Source: Burkholderiales bacterium
Lineage (GTDB): Bacteria > Pseudomonadota > Gammaproteobacteria > Burkholderiales > Chitinimonadaceae
Direction: 5' to 3'
Length of the DNA stretch: 18,750 bases
Assembly: GCA_019234745.1 (NCBI GenBank)
Contig: JAFAKZ010000057.1
Location: 1-18,750, forward strand
Shown: positions 7,926 to 14,667 of the stretch, one piece after another
Numbering within the stretch: the stretch's first letter is position 1
Layout: the number at the start of each line of letters is the position of its first letter
Notes under the pieces: generated by a model
What the model was told of the DNA's origin: nothing
The model's database searches: none
The model's input: the letters and a program-made list of their open reading frames with translations, nothing else
Position numbers and translations under genes: made by a program

Positions 7926-7959
7926 TTGCGCATTCCAAGCCTTCGTCAAGGACCGCATC

Positions 7960-8475
7960 GTGCAAAACAGCCATTGGATCAGCCTGCCGCTGGCGGCGCT
8001 TTCTGTCTCCGTCTATGCCACCACCTATCTCACGGTGGAGCAGGCACAGCAGGCGATCTTCCCCGGCGCGCAGCTCTCACCGGCTGCCATCACGCTGACC
8101 GATGCGCAAGCCAAGCAGATCGAGGCGGCCGCCGGTGTACCCGTGCGCAGCCGCGAGCTGAAGGCCTGGCACGTGGCGACGGGAGGTTGGCTGCTGGTGG
8201 ACGAGGTGATCGGCAAGCACGAGGCCATCCAGTACGCCGTCGGCTTGAATGCGGATGGCAGTGTGAAGCAGCTGGAAATCATGGACTACCGCGAGTCCTA
8301 CGGTTTCGAGGTGCGCAGCCCCGGTTGGCGTAAGCAATTTGTGGGCAAGACGGCGGCCGACCCGGTAAAGCTGAACCAGGACATCGGCAATATCAGTGGC
8401 GCCACCTTCTCCAGCCGCCATATTACGGAAGGCGTGAAGCGTCTCTTGGCGACCTATGCCGTCGCCCTCAAGTAG
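7960..8475 (+). CDS. FMN-binding domain protein (covalent flavin carrier)
   Basis: This 171-residue protein carries an FMN_bind domain, the family of RnfG/NqrC that holds FMN through a phosphoester to Thr. The key motif is DIGNISGATFSSRHITEGV, with the acceptor Thr149 in SGATFSS. The core also contains HVATGGWLLVDEVIGKHEAIQYAVGLNADG and a YRESYGFEV segment. GTG 7960 is chosen as start because AAGGA (7948-7952) precedes it and the upstream codons run through a hairpin. The N-terminus (SLPLAALSVSVYA) is a short hydrophobic stretch that could be a signal peptide cleaved after residue 20, though it has no basic residues before it. It overlaps the ApbE gene by 20 bases, which points to ApbE as the enzyme that flavinylates it. 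It probably passes electrons to or from the membrane protein encoded two genes on. Confidence 0.9.
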   Translation: MQNSHWISLPLAALSVSVYATTYLTVEQAQQAIFPGAQLSPAAITLTDAQAKQIEAAAGVPVRSRELKAWHVATGGWLLVDEVIGKHEAIQYAVGLNADGSVKQLEIMDYRESYGFEVRSPGWRKQFVGKTAADPVKLNQDIGNISGATFSSRHITEGVKRLLATYAVALK

Positions 8476-9358
8476 CCTGCGCCGCGCCCGGCCCTGGCTG
8501 GGTACCGTGGTCGATATCGCCATCGAGGGGCCGGAGCACCACCTGGACGCAGCAATGGCGGCGGCGTTCGCAGCCATCGAGACGGTACACGGCCTGATGA
8601 GTTTCCATGAAGCGGCGAGCGACGTCAGTCGCATCAATGCTGTGCCCACAGGCGTGGAAATCGCCATCGACCCGCACACCGCCGCCGTACTGGCCATGGC
8701 GTGCGACCTCAGTGAGCGCTCTGCCGGCGCTTTCGATATCACAACGGCGGCGCGCCTCGTGGTGGATGGCTTCCTGCCTCCCCACGCCGACTTTCCGACC
8801 CCGGACAAGCAGGCCGACTACCGTGACCTGCGGCTATTGGACGGCAACCGTGTGCGCTGGTTGCGCAAAGGCTGGATAGACCTGGGTGGCGTTGCCAAGG
8901 GCTATGCCGTGGATTGCGCCGTGGCGGAACTACAGGCCCACGGCGTGAGCGATGGCGTGGTGAACGCGGGCGGCGACCTACGCTGCTTCGGCCGTCCACA
9001 AGCGATTACCGTGCGCCACCCGTTCGACCCCGGTCGTGTATTGGCGCTGGGCTATCTGACCGACGCTGCCATTGCCACGTCGGCTGGCTACTTCTCACAG
9101 CGTACTATCGCAGACGGCATTGTCGAACCCCTGGTCGACCCTGCACATGGCCGCTGCGTATCCTGGCGCGGCAGCACCAGCGTGGTGGCGCCTGATTGCG
9201 CCACGGCCGACGCCTTGACGAAAATCGTGCGCCTCGCACCCGAGCGTGCACTAGACATGCTGGCTAGGCTGGGTGCACAGGCTATCGTGGTGGATGAAGC
9301 AGGCGTGCGCAGCGCGGGCGCCACGCTGCTGCAGTCGGAACTGGAACAAACGCAATGA
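8456..9358 (+). CDS. apbE: ApbE-family FAD:protein FMN transferase
   Basis: ApbE splits FAD and attaches FMN to a Thr or Ser of a target protein, using Mg2+. This 300-residue copy has the family signatures GAFDITTAA (91-99), DLGGVAKGYAVD (142-153), NAGGDLR (170-176), AIATSAGYF (205-213) and CATADALTK (248-256), the last containing the metal-binding Asp252. The usual HIxDPxTG motif reads PLVDPAHGR here, so its His is absent. There is no signal peptide or lipobox: the protein begins MPSPSSSLRRARPWLGT, whereas many ApbE proteins are exported. The start overlaps the FMN-binding gene by 20 bases, and the stop overlaps the next start as ATGA, so all three are co-translated. The target is most likely Thr149 of the upstream protein. 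Confidence 0.93.
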   Translation: MPSPSSSLRRARPWLGTVVDIAIEGPEHHLDAAMAAAFAAIETVHGLMSFHEAASDVSRINAVPTGVEIAIDPHTAAVLAMACDLSERSAGAFDITTAARLVVDGFLPPHADFPTPDKQADYRDLRLLDGNRVRWLRKGWIDLGGVAKGYAVDCAVAELQAHGVSDGVVNAGGDLRCFGRPQAITVRHPFDPGRVLALGYLTDAAIATSAGYFSQRTIADGIVEPLVDPAHGRCVSWRGSTSVVAPDCATADALTKIVRLAPERALDMLARLGAQAIVVDEAGVRSAGATLLQSELEQTQ

Positions 9359-9858
9359 ATCATCACGGACATCGCCTGCCCATGCGGCTGAGCAAGCGGC
9401 ATGAGCGCTGGATCTATATCGCGGCCAGCGTGCTGCTGCTCACGGGCCTTGGCTGGCTGGTCTTCCATTATTTCTTCGCCCGGCCCAATGACTTTGGCGA
9501 GGCGCACCACCCAAGCGAACCCTGGTGGCTGCGCCTGCACGGCGCGGCGGCCATGGGCTTTCTGCTTGCGCTCGGTTCGCTGCTGCCGGGCCATATCGCG
9601 CGCGGCTTGCTTTTGCGCAAGAACCTGGCGAGCGGTTTGGCGGTACTCTCCCTCATGGGGCTGCTGGTGCTCACGGCCTACGGCCTTTACTATGCAGGCG
9701 ACGAAACGGTGCGGCCGTGGATCAGCCTGGGGCATTGGGCAATGGGGCTGGCGACGGTGCTGATCCTGGCCCTTCACATCTGGCTGGGCAAGCGCCGCGC
9801 CACGGCGCCGCGACCCTTGCCACACAGCCGGCATCATAACGGGCACAGACATAGCTAA
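9355..9858 (+). CDS. Four-helix His-rich membrane protein (DUF4405/cytochrome-b-like)
   Basis: This 167-residue integral membrane protein has four predicted helices, near 19-41, 62-81, 92-113 and 123-145. Histidines lie in or beside them: H38, H62 (RLHGAA), H80, H127 (LGHWAMG) and H141 (ALHIWLG). Paired His residues across helices are what heme-b-binding proteins of the cytochrome b561 and DUF4405 types show, so a quinol-linked heme protein is a reasonable guess but not proven. Both ends are His-rich (MNHHGH and HSRHHNGHRHS), which could bind metal. The ATG overlaps the ApbE stop (ATGA), which fixes the start and ties it to the flavin module. A role as membrane electron donor or acceptor of the FMN-binding protein is inferred. 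Confidence 0.7.
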   Translation: MNHHGHRLPMRLSKRHERWIYIAASVLLLTGLGWLVFHYFFARPNDFGEAHHPSEPWWLRLHGAAAMGFLLALGSLLPGHIARGLLLRKNLASGLAVLSLMGLLVLTAYGLYYAGDETVRPWISLGHWAMGLATVLILALHIWLGKRRATAPRPLPHSRHHNGHRHS

Positions 9859-9907
9859 ATTGCCGGCAGCGTCGTCTGCCGCGCCTGGATGACAAGAGGC
9901 AGAACGC

Positions 9908-10948
9908 ATGCGGATCGTGGGTCGCTGGAGGAAGTTGCTACGCAATCGCCACATCAGGGGGCTCGTTACCGGCATCGTCATCCTACTGCTGATCCATGTC
10001 ATCGGCACACTGGGCTATCACTATATCGGCAAGCCCGCAGCCAGTTGGATCGACAGTTTCTACATGACCTTCATCACCATCTCCACCATCGGATTTGGCG
10101 AGACGGTCGACCTGAGCCAGCATCCCATGGGCCGCCTGTTCACGGTAGGCATCGCCGTACTGGGCATCGGCACCATGAGCTACCTGTTTTCCATGCTGGT
10201 AGCCGTGCTGGTGGACGCGGACCTGAATACTGCCCGGAGGAAGAAGCGCATGGAAAAGGATATCGGCAAGCTGTCTGGCCACTACATCGTGTGCGGTATC
10301 GGCCGGGTGGGCAACAATGTAGCGGACGAGCTGGCGCGCACCAAGCGGCGCTTCGTGGTGATCGAGAACGACCGCGCCGTGCTGGACGCCTGGCTCGAAC
10401 ACCATCCGCACGCCTTGCACTTGAACGAGGACGCGGCCGACGATGAAGCGCTGCACCGTGCCGGCATCGCCAACGCGGCCGGCGTATTCGCCGTGACGGG
10501 CGACGACAGCCACAACCTGATGGTGGCGCTCTCGGTCAAGCTGATCAACCCCAAGGCGCGCGTGGTGGTGCGCCTGCACGATATCCGCAATACCACCAAG
10601 GCCAAGCGCGCCGGCGCAGACGAGATCGTATCGCCCGACTTCACGGGCGGCATGCGCATTGCCTCGGCCATGGTGCGGCCGCACGTGGTCAGCTTCATGG
10701 ACCAGATGCTGCGCACGGACGAAGGTCTGCGCGTGGAGCAGGTCGTTGTGCCGGAAGGGTTTCGCGAGATGCCGCTGGGGAATCTGGTCGCCAAGTCGCG
10801 CGACTATATCCTGATGGCCATGCACGAGAACGGCAACTGGGTGTTTAACCCGCCCGACGACCATATCGTGCGGGCCGGCGCGGCCATGATCCTGATGACC
10901 AGCCCGGATGGCCGTATCACCTTGGAGCAGCGCCTGCAGGCTGTTTAG
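9908..10948 (+). CDS. Two-helix potassium channel with RCK (TrkA-N/TrkA-C) domains
   Basis: This 346-residue protein has a basic N-terminus, TM1 at about 18-39, a pore helix and filter TISTIGFGE (58-65), and TM2 at 76-102. These form the two-helix K+ channel fold; GFG replaces the more common GYG. A cytoplasmic RCK domain follows, with the nucleotide-binding loop GIGRVG (130-135) and an acidic residue after the second strand (VIEND). A TrkA-C domain covers about 250-346. RCK domains gate such channels through nucleotides or Ca2+; which ligand applies here cannot be told. ATG 9908 has AGAGG at 9895-9899. The gene follows the flavin module by 49 bases on the same strand and may share its message. 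It converges on the HD-GYP-like gene with only 18 bases between stops. Confidence 0.92.
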   Translation: MRIVGRWRKLLRNRHIRGLVTGIVILLLIHVIGTLGYHYIGKPAASWIDSFYMTFITISTIGFGETVDLSQHPMGRLFTVGIAVLGIGTMSYLFSMLVAVLVDADLNTARRKKRMEKDIGKLSGHYIVCGIGRVGNNVADELARTKRRFVVIENDRAVLDAWLEHHPHALHLNEDAADDEALHRAGIANAAGVFAVTGDDSHNLMVALSVKLINPKARVVVRLHDIRNTTKAKRAGADEIVSPDFTGGMRIASAMVRPHVVSFMDQMLRTDEGLRVEQVVVPEGFREMPLGNLVAKSRDYILMAMHENGNWVFNPPDDHIVRAGAAMILMTSPDGRITLEQRLQAV

Positions 10949-10966
10949 CGCGCTTACTGCTCCAGG

Positions 10967-12106
10967 CTACACACCCCAAATCGCGTCGATATCGATGTAG
11001 GCGTTGAACGTGGTGGGATCGATGGTTTCCTTGACGGCATATTCGGCAATCTGCGTGTCGCGGTAGACACCGGGCGTGAGCGGCGCGCCATCGGCCGCCA
11101 CCAGGCTGATGACGATGGGGTGATTGGGCGAGCTACCGGCACGTACGACGACGCCTTTCTCGCCATTGGCCAGCCGCAGCTGCAGGCCTGGCGGGAAGAT
11201 GCCCACGGCGCGGATGAACTGGCCGGCCAAGGGGGCCTCCACCGTCTTGCCCCCTTCCTGCAGGATGTCGCGCAGGGCGATCGTCAGCGCCACGGCAGAA
11301 CTGTATTCGCGGAAGGTAATGCGCGCCGTGTAGATGTCAGCCAGGCGTATGATCTGCGCATCCGCATGCAGGTCGCTGCCGGCCAATTCGCGCGGGTAGC
11401 CCGATCCATCCAGGTGCTCATGGTGGTCCTGTACGGCGCGTAGCCAGGCGGCGTCAGTCACACCCGCGGCCTTCAGCTTCTTGGCTGCCTCGCTTGGATG
11501 CTCATGCAATTGGTCGACCTGCGCCTTGCTCAGCGTGCCGGTGAATTTCTTGATCTCGTCCTGGAAGTCCGTCGTGCCCAGGTTCATGGTCAGGGCCGCG
11601 CATACCAGGCTCTGCTCGCGCGCCTGCGGCAACTTCATGGCGCGCGCGGCGAGGCGCACCACGGTGGCCGTATCGAGCATATGGCGCGTGCTGTAGCGGC
11701 CCTCCTGGCGCAGGCTGATGATGGCGAGCGCAAGGTCGGGTCTGGCTGTACACAGGGCGTCCACGCGCTGGGCGATTTCCGCCACCTGGTTGGCCAGTGC
11801 GCGGTCGGCGATGCTGGCATCCAGCCCCGCGTAGAGCTGTTCCATCTGCTTGCGCAGGTCGGTCCAGCCCTGGGCTGCGCTGGCGGGCGTGTCCTCCTGC
11901 TCTTCCGCCTCGTACTGCAACAATCTTGTTGCGCGCAGGGCCGTGCTGTCGGCGAACACGCCGATCGCGACGAGCTTGTCCACCTGGCTTTCGCTGTTGA
12001 TGACATAGCCGATGCGCAGCAGCAAGGTGCCTTTTTCGTCGTACACGTCCCAGGGCAGGGGCTTGCCCAGCTCAATGTCGGAATGCCGAACGCGCGATTG
12101 GCTCAT
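10967..12106 (-). CDS. HD-GYP-like protein with a missing HD dyad (sia-type operon output)
   Basis: This 379-residue protein aligns with HD-GYP cyclic-di-GMP phosphodiesterases. The first His (H142), H203 in LHEHP, HHEHLDGSGYP (228-238) and a late Asp in RLADIYTARI (D257) are present. The HD dyad and the following Lys are not: the place of LLHDIGK is taken by ALTMNLGTT (M174, N175). The spacing to H203 is normal, so this is substitution rather than misalignment. Loss of these metal ligands suggests it does not hydrolyse c-di-GMP in the usual way, and may bind it or a partner instead. The N-terminus (IELGKPLPWDVYDEKGTLLLRIGYVI) is the small domain often found before such HD-GYP domains. A C-terminal region follows from about 300. 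It is the last gene of the four-gene operon, 19 bases after the SiaB-like gene. Confidence 0.85.
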   Translation of the reverse strand: MSQSRVRHSDIELGKPLPWDVYDEKGTLLLRIGYVINSESQVDKLVAIGVFADSTALRATRLLQYEAEEQEDTPASAAQGWTDLRKQMEQLYAGLDASIADRALANQVAEIAQRVDALCTARPDLALAIISLRQEGRYSTRHMLDTATVVRLAARAMKLPQAREQSLVCAALTMNLGTTDFQDEIKKFTGTLSKAQVDQLHEHPSEAAKKLKAAGVTDAAWLRAVQDHHEHLDGSGYPRELAGSDLHADAQIIRLADIYTARITFREYSSAVALTIALRDILQEGGKTVEAPLAGQFIRAVGIFPPGLQLRLANGEKGVVVRAGSSPNHPIVISLVAADGAPLTPGVYRDTQIAEYAVKETIDPTTFNAYIDIDAIWGV

Positions 12107-12125
12107 ATTGTATCTGCCGACGCTG

Positions 12126-12683
12126 TCAGATCGTCGCCGTGAGCACGAAGATGCACGTGCCGGGGCGGGCCGGGTCGGCCTTCAGGCTGAATTCCAGCGG
12201 GGCGCTTGTATCGCGTGCGATGGTGAGTATGCCGAGGCCCGCGCCCTTGCTGCCGTCCGGCGCATCCTCGCGTATCGCGCGTGCGTAGCGTTCCTTGATC
12301 TCCGCTTGCGTGAGCAGCCTGAGCGGTTCGATGCGCTCGCGCAGCAGCTCAGCCTGCGCTGCCTCCACCCGGTTGGCGCACTCCAGCACGTAGTGGCCTT
12401 CGGTCAGCGTGACGCATACGCTACCCCAGCGTAGCTGGTGGTCGTCCTGGTCGCTGGGCGTGAGCGTATCGATGGCGTAGTGGATGATGTTCTGCGTCAT
12501 CTCCACCAGCGATGAGAGCAGGCGTCGGCGCGTCTGACTACTTACGCCTTCCTTCTCCAGCTTCACCTTGAAACCCTCGACCATGGCCGTGAGCAGGGGC
12601 TGCGAGACATAGCCGCTGTAGAAGAAACTGACGTTGGCCCCGGTGAACAACTGGCCGTAGTCGTCGAACAGGTTATCGATCAT
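12126..12683 (-). CDS. siaB: SiaB-like ATPase/kinase of a partner-switching system
   Basis: This 185-residue cytoplasmic protein looks like SiaB (DUF6272), a GHKL-type serine/threonine kinase that phosphorylates SiaC in Pseudomonas. An N-box-like helix is seen at LSSLVEMTQNIIHYA (57-70), with Asn65 placed as the Mg-ATP residue. A glycine-rich lid GSKGAGLGILTIAR lies at about 144-157. The start is ATG 12683, chosen because GGAGGA (12691-12696) precedes it; a longer reading upstream runs over the end of siaC and has no leader. It sits between the siaC and HD-GYP-like genes, with gaps of 31 and 19 bases. The kinase assignment rests on family resemblance and gene order. Confidence 0.82.
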   Translation of the reverse strand: MIDNLFDDYGQLFTGANVSFFYSGYVSQPLLTAMVEGFKVKLEKEGVSSQTRRRLLSSLVEMTQNIIHYAIDTLTPSDQDDHQLRWGSVCVTLTEGHYVLECANRVEAAQAELLRERIEPLRLLTQAEIKERYARAIREDAPDGSKGAGLGILTIARDTSAPLEFSLKADPARPGTCIFVLTATI

Positions 12684-12714
12684 TGGGACGTCCTCCCCAG
12701 GTTCTGGCCGTTCC

Positions 12715-13104
12715 CTAGTTGGTCTGTACCGGGATGTCGACGAAGGTGATCGCCGGGAAGTCTTCGCAGATCTCCTGGCCGAATTCCGACAAGGTCTCAT
12801 CGTCCTCGTCGTGATACCAATTGAGCGTCACCTTATTGCCGGCCTGCGCCGCACGGCTGAACGCTTCCAGCATGGAGAACAGAATCTTGGTGCTGGAGCT
12901 GTTGAAGTAGGCGAGCGCGATATTGAGTGTGATGTCGGCCTGGCTGCAGCCGGCCAGGTAGACGTTGACCTTGCTCAGGACACTGCCGTAGAAGGCCGAG
13001 GCGTTTTCCGGGTACGACTCGCCTTTGAGCGTGAGGCTGTGCCTGTCGAAGCGGAAATCGACCTCCGGTGTGCTTGCTGTAGCGGCGATGTGCAGGTTTT
13101 CCAT
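12715..13104 (-). CDS. siaC: SiaC-like protein (DUF1987), partner-switch regulator
   Basis: This 129-residue protein matches the DUF1987/SiaC family: LHIAATASTPEVDFRFD, the signature GESYPENASAFYG (28-40), a LNIALAYFNSSSTKILFSML helix-strand unit (60-79) and NWYHDEDDETLSEFGQEI. In P. aeruginosa, SiaC is phosphorylated by SiaB and dephosphorylated by SiaA at a Thr in an NTSS sequence; the unphosphorylated form binds and activates the cyclase SiaD. Here the motif reads FNSSS, so Ser69 takes the place of the Thr. The gene starts 9 bases after the phosphatase stop, with GTGAGG just before its ATG. Its partner here is presumably the HD-GYP-like protein, since no cyclase is present. Confidence 0.88.
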   Translation of the reverse strand: MENLHIAATASTPEVDFRFDRHSLTLKGESYPENASAFYGSVLSKVNVYLAGCSQADITLNIALAYFNSSSTKILFSMLEAFSRAAQAGNKVTLNWYHDEDDETLSEFGQEICEDFPAITFVDIPVQTN

Positions 13105-13113
13105 GTGTAAGCC

Positions 13114-14346
13114 TCACGGTCGAAAGCAGAGAAAGGTGAGATCGTCACGCCTTGGCTGGTCTGCCTGCCACAGGCTGTAAGCGTTGATGATGGCCATACT
13201 GATCACATCGGCGCGCTCATTGCGCTGGTCCAGTATCGATTCGCGGATGCGGCGCTTGCCGAAGGTGGTGTGCTTGGGTCCGCCAATCTGGTCGATCAGC
13301 CCATCCGTGGTCACGAACATCAGTGTACCGCGCGGCACAGCGAGCACCTGGCTACGCCATTTATAGTTCATTGGCGATTCCACATAGCCCACGCCCATGC
13401 GGTCGCCGTCGACTACCTGGAAGTCGTCCGCGTCCGGGTAGAGCACGAAGAGTGGGGTCTTGGCGGCAGCATAGGTGAGCGTACGCGCCTTGTTGTCGAA
13501 CCAGAAGAAGGCGCCGTCGAGCCCATCGTCCGACTGGCCGAAGCCGGCCTGCGACCCTGTCTGTCCCAGCAGTTCCTTGATGGAGCGGTTGAGCGCGTAT
13601 ACGACGGCGGCCGGGTCGCGCGGGCCGTTCTGCTCCAGCGCCTGCGTGAGCAGCGAGGAGGCGATCAGCGTCATGAAGGCGCCCGGCACGCCGTGGCCCG
13701 TGCAGTCGGCCACCACGCCGAACCAGCCATCGTCGAAGCGCGCGAAATGGTAGAAGTCGCCGCCCACCACGTCGCGCGGCTCCCACACCAGCTCGCTGTC
13801 GTACACGGTGGCCGCCAGCGTCTCGCGTGCCTCGCGCATGATGGCCTGCTGGATGACGCCCGCGTACTCGATGGAGTGGCGTATTTGCCGGTTGCGATCG
13901 GCTTGCAGGCCTGCGATCAGGCGCATCAGGCGCAAGCAGGAGCCGATACCCACGTACTGCCCCTGGCGCGTCACGACGAAGCCGGCGGCGAGCGTCTGTT
14001 CGCCGTGCTCGACCACGCGGAAGGAAAGCGCCTCCAGGTTCAGCTTCTCGTCCACGATGAGCGGGTCGCGGTCCATGAAGCAGACACAGCTCTGCGGGCC
14101 GTATAACTCTTGGCTCTGCGGCGAGGACATCTCGGACATGAACTGGTTGCGGTTGATCAGCCCCACGGGCGCGCCGCGCTCGACGACGGGCAGGCTCACC
14201 AATTCGCGGTCCTTGGCGAAGCGCGCCAGCACCGTGATATTGCTGGTGTCCGGTGAGACGGGTGCGATCTCGGTCGATATGCCGATTGCGGTAGGAAGCC
14301 GATGGGCGATCTGCCGTTTGAACAGGTCGGCGTTGTCTAGGTCCAT
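13114..14346 (-). CDS. SiaA-type PP2C/SpoIIE phosphatase with CBS-like N-terminal repeats
   Basis: This 410-residue protein is a PP2C-type Ser/Thr phosphatase (SpoIIE/RsbU group). Metal-site residues are seen in order: RDVVGGDFYH (191-200, Asp197), VADCTGHGVPGAF (212-224, Asp214), TTDGLID (346-352, Asp348) and RRDDLTFLCF (399-408, Asp401 and Asp402). A helical linker precedes it (RNRQIRHSIEYAGVIQQAIM, 151-170). The N-terminus has two CBS-like repeats (about 20-145; LVSLPVVERGAPVGLINR) and no membrane helix, unlike Pseudomonas SiaA, which is membrane-anchored with a HAMP domain. ATG 14346 is the first Met of the conserved part; the open frame extends upstream only through the inserted repeat element, from a TTG. 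No ribosome-binding site is visible before this ATG. It probably dephosphorylates the downstream SiaC-like protein. Confidence 0.88.
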   Translation of the reverse strand: MDLDNADLFKRQIAHRLPTAIGISTEIAPVSPDTSNITVLARFAKDRELVSLPVVERGAPVGLINRNQFMSEMSSPQSQELYGPQSCVCFMDRDPLIVDEKLNLEALSFRVVEHGEQTLAAGFVVTRQGQYVGIGSCLRLMRLIAGLQADRNRQIRHSIEYAGVIQQAIMREARETLAATVYDSELVWEPRDVVGGDFYHFARFDDGWFGVVADCTGHGVPGAFMTLIASSLLTQALEQNGPRDPAAVVYALNRSIKELLGQTGSQAGFGQSDDGLDGAFFWFDNKARTLTYAAAKTPLFVLYPDADDFQVVDGDRMGVGYVESPMNYKWRSQVLAVPRGTLMFVTTDGLIDQIGGPKHTTFGKRRIRESILDQRNERADVISMAIINAYSLWQADQPRRDDLTFLCFRP

Positions 14347-14380
14347 ACTAGGGGCTGTTGACGTTTGTTTACCGGATCGC

Positions 14381-14480
14381 GTTTGCCCGGATTGGGGCCT
14401 GATGTAAGGCGAAAATCGTGCGGCGTAGTGATCTCCGTAAGCGATTTTCAACGCGGCAGCAGGCCCCAATCCGGGCAAAC
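14381..14480. repeat. Long nested hairpin A inside the element
   Basis: Arms 14381-14401 and 14460-14480 are perfect 21-base complements (GTTTGCCCGGATTGGGGCCT at the left). Inside them GAAAATCG (14411-14418) pairs with CGATTTTC (14442-14449). The result is a roughly 100-base rod with two paired segments separated by internal loops. Confidence 0.9.
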
Positions 14481-14515
14481 TCGAAGGGCCGGTCCGATTT
14501 TTGGGGCATGACGTC

Positions 14516-14590
14516 GTTCCCACGACCGTGCAACGTGGACCTACAACGCACTTACTTAACCGGTTCCCAGGACCGTGCAACCTGGACCTA
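14516..14590. repeat. Two tandem 28-base hairpin repeats with a covarying base pair
   Basis: Copies at 14516-14543 and 14563-14590 match at 26 of 28 bases. Each forms a 5-bp stem around the loop ACCGTGCAA: CCACG/CGTGG in the first and CCAGG/CCTGG in the second. The only two differences (14523 and 14535 versus 14570 and 14582) face each other in the stem, a C-G to G-C swap. The pair sits in the loop of hairpin B. Confidence 0.9.
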
Positions 14591-14667
14591 AGCTGCGCTC
14601 GTTGCGCCTAGTCCTGCCCCAAAATTCGGACCGGCGCGACCGGTAAACAAACGTCAACAGACCCTAG

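Larger units (their letters stand above)
14348..14667. mobile_element. MITE-like element, 312 bp between CTAG duplications, IS5-type ends (inferred)
   Basis: The ends 14348-14375 and 14640-14667 are inverted copies matching at 27 of 28 bases; the right end reads GGGTCTGTTGACGTTTG inward after CTAG. CTAG at both outer edges fits a 4-base target duplication of the YTAR kind known from IS5-family elements. No transposase frame is present inside, so this would be a non-autonomous element moved in trans. The interior is two nested stem-loops: 14381-14401 with 14460-14480 (perfect 21 bp) and 14488-14508 with 14615-14635 (20 of 21). The second encloses two tandem small hairpins. It lies one base from the phosphatase ATG. 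Assignment to IS5 is inference from the ends. Confidence 0.85.

Noticed and set aside
7873..7959. Longer start for the FMN-binding protein at 7873
   Set aside because: The extra codons lie within a strong hairpin and do not encode a leader; GTG 7960 has a good ribosome-binding site.
14347..14580. N-terminal extension of the phosphatase
   Set aside because: The added 78 codons come entirely from the inserted element and start at a TTG; the conserved protein begins at the ATG at 14346. Read-through translation was kept only as a possibility in the findings.
14348..14667. CRISPR array or integron attC cassette
   Set aside because: There are only two direct repeats with a 19-base gap, no cas or integrase gene nearby, and the outer inverted repeats with CTAG fit a MITE better.
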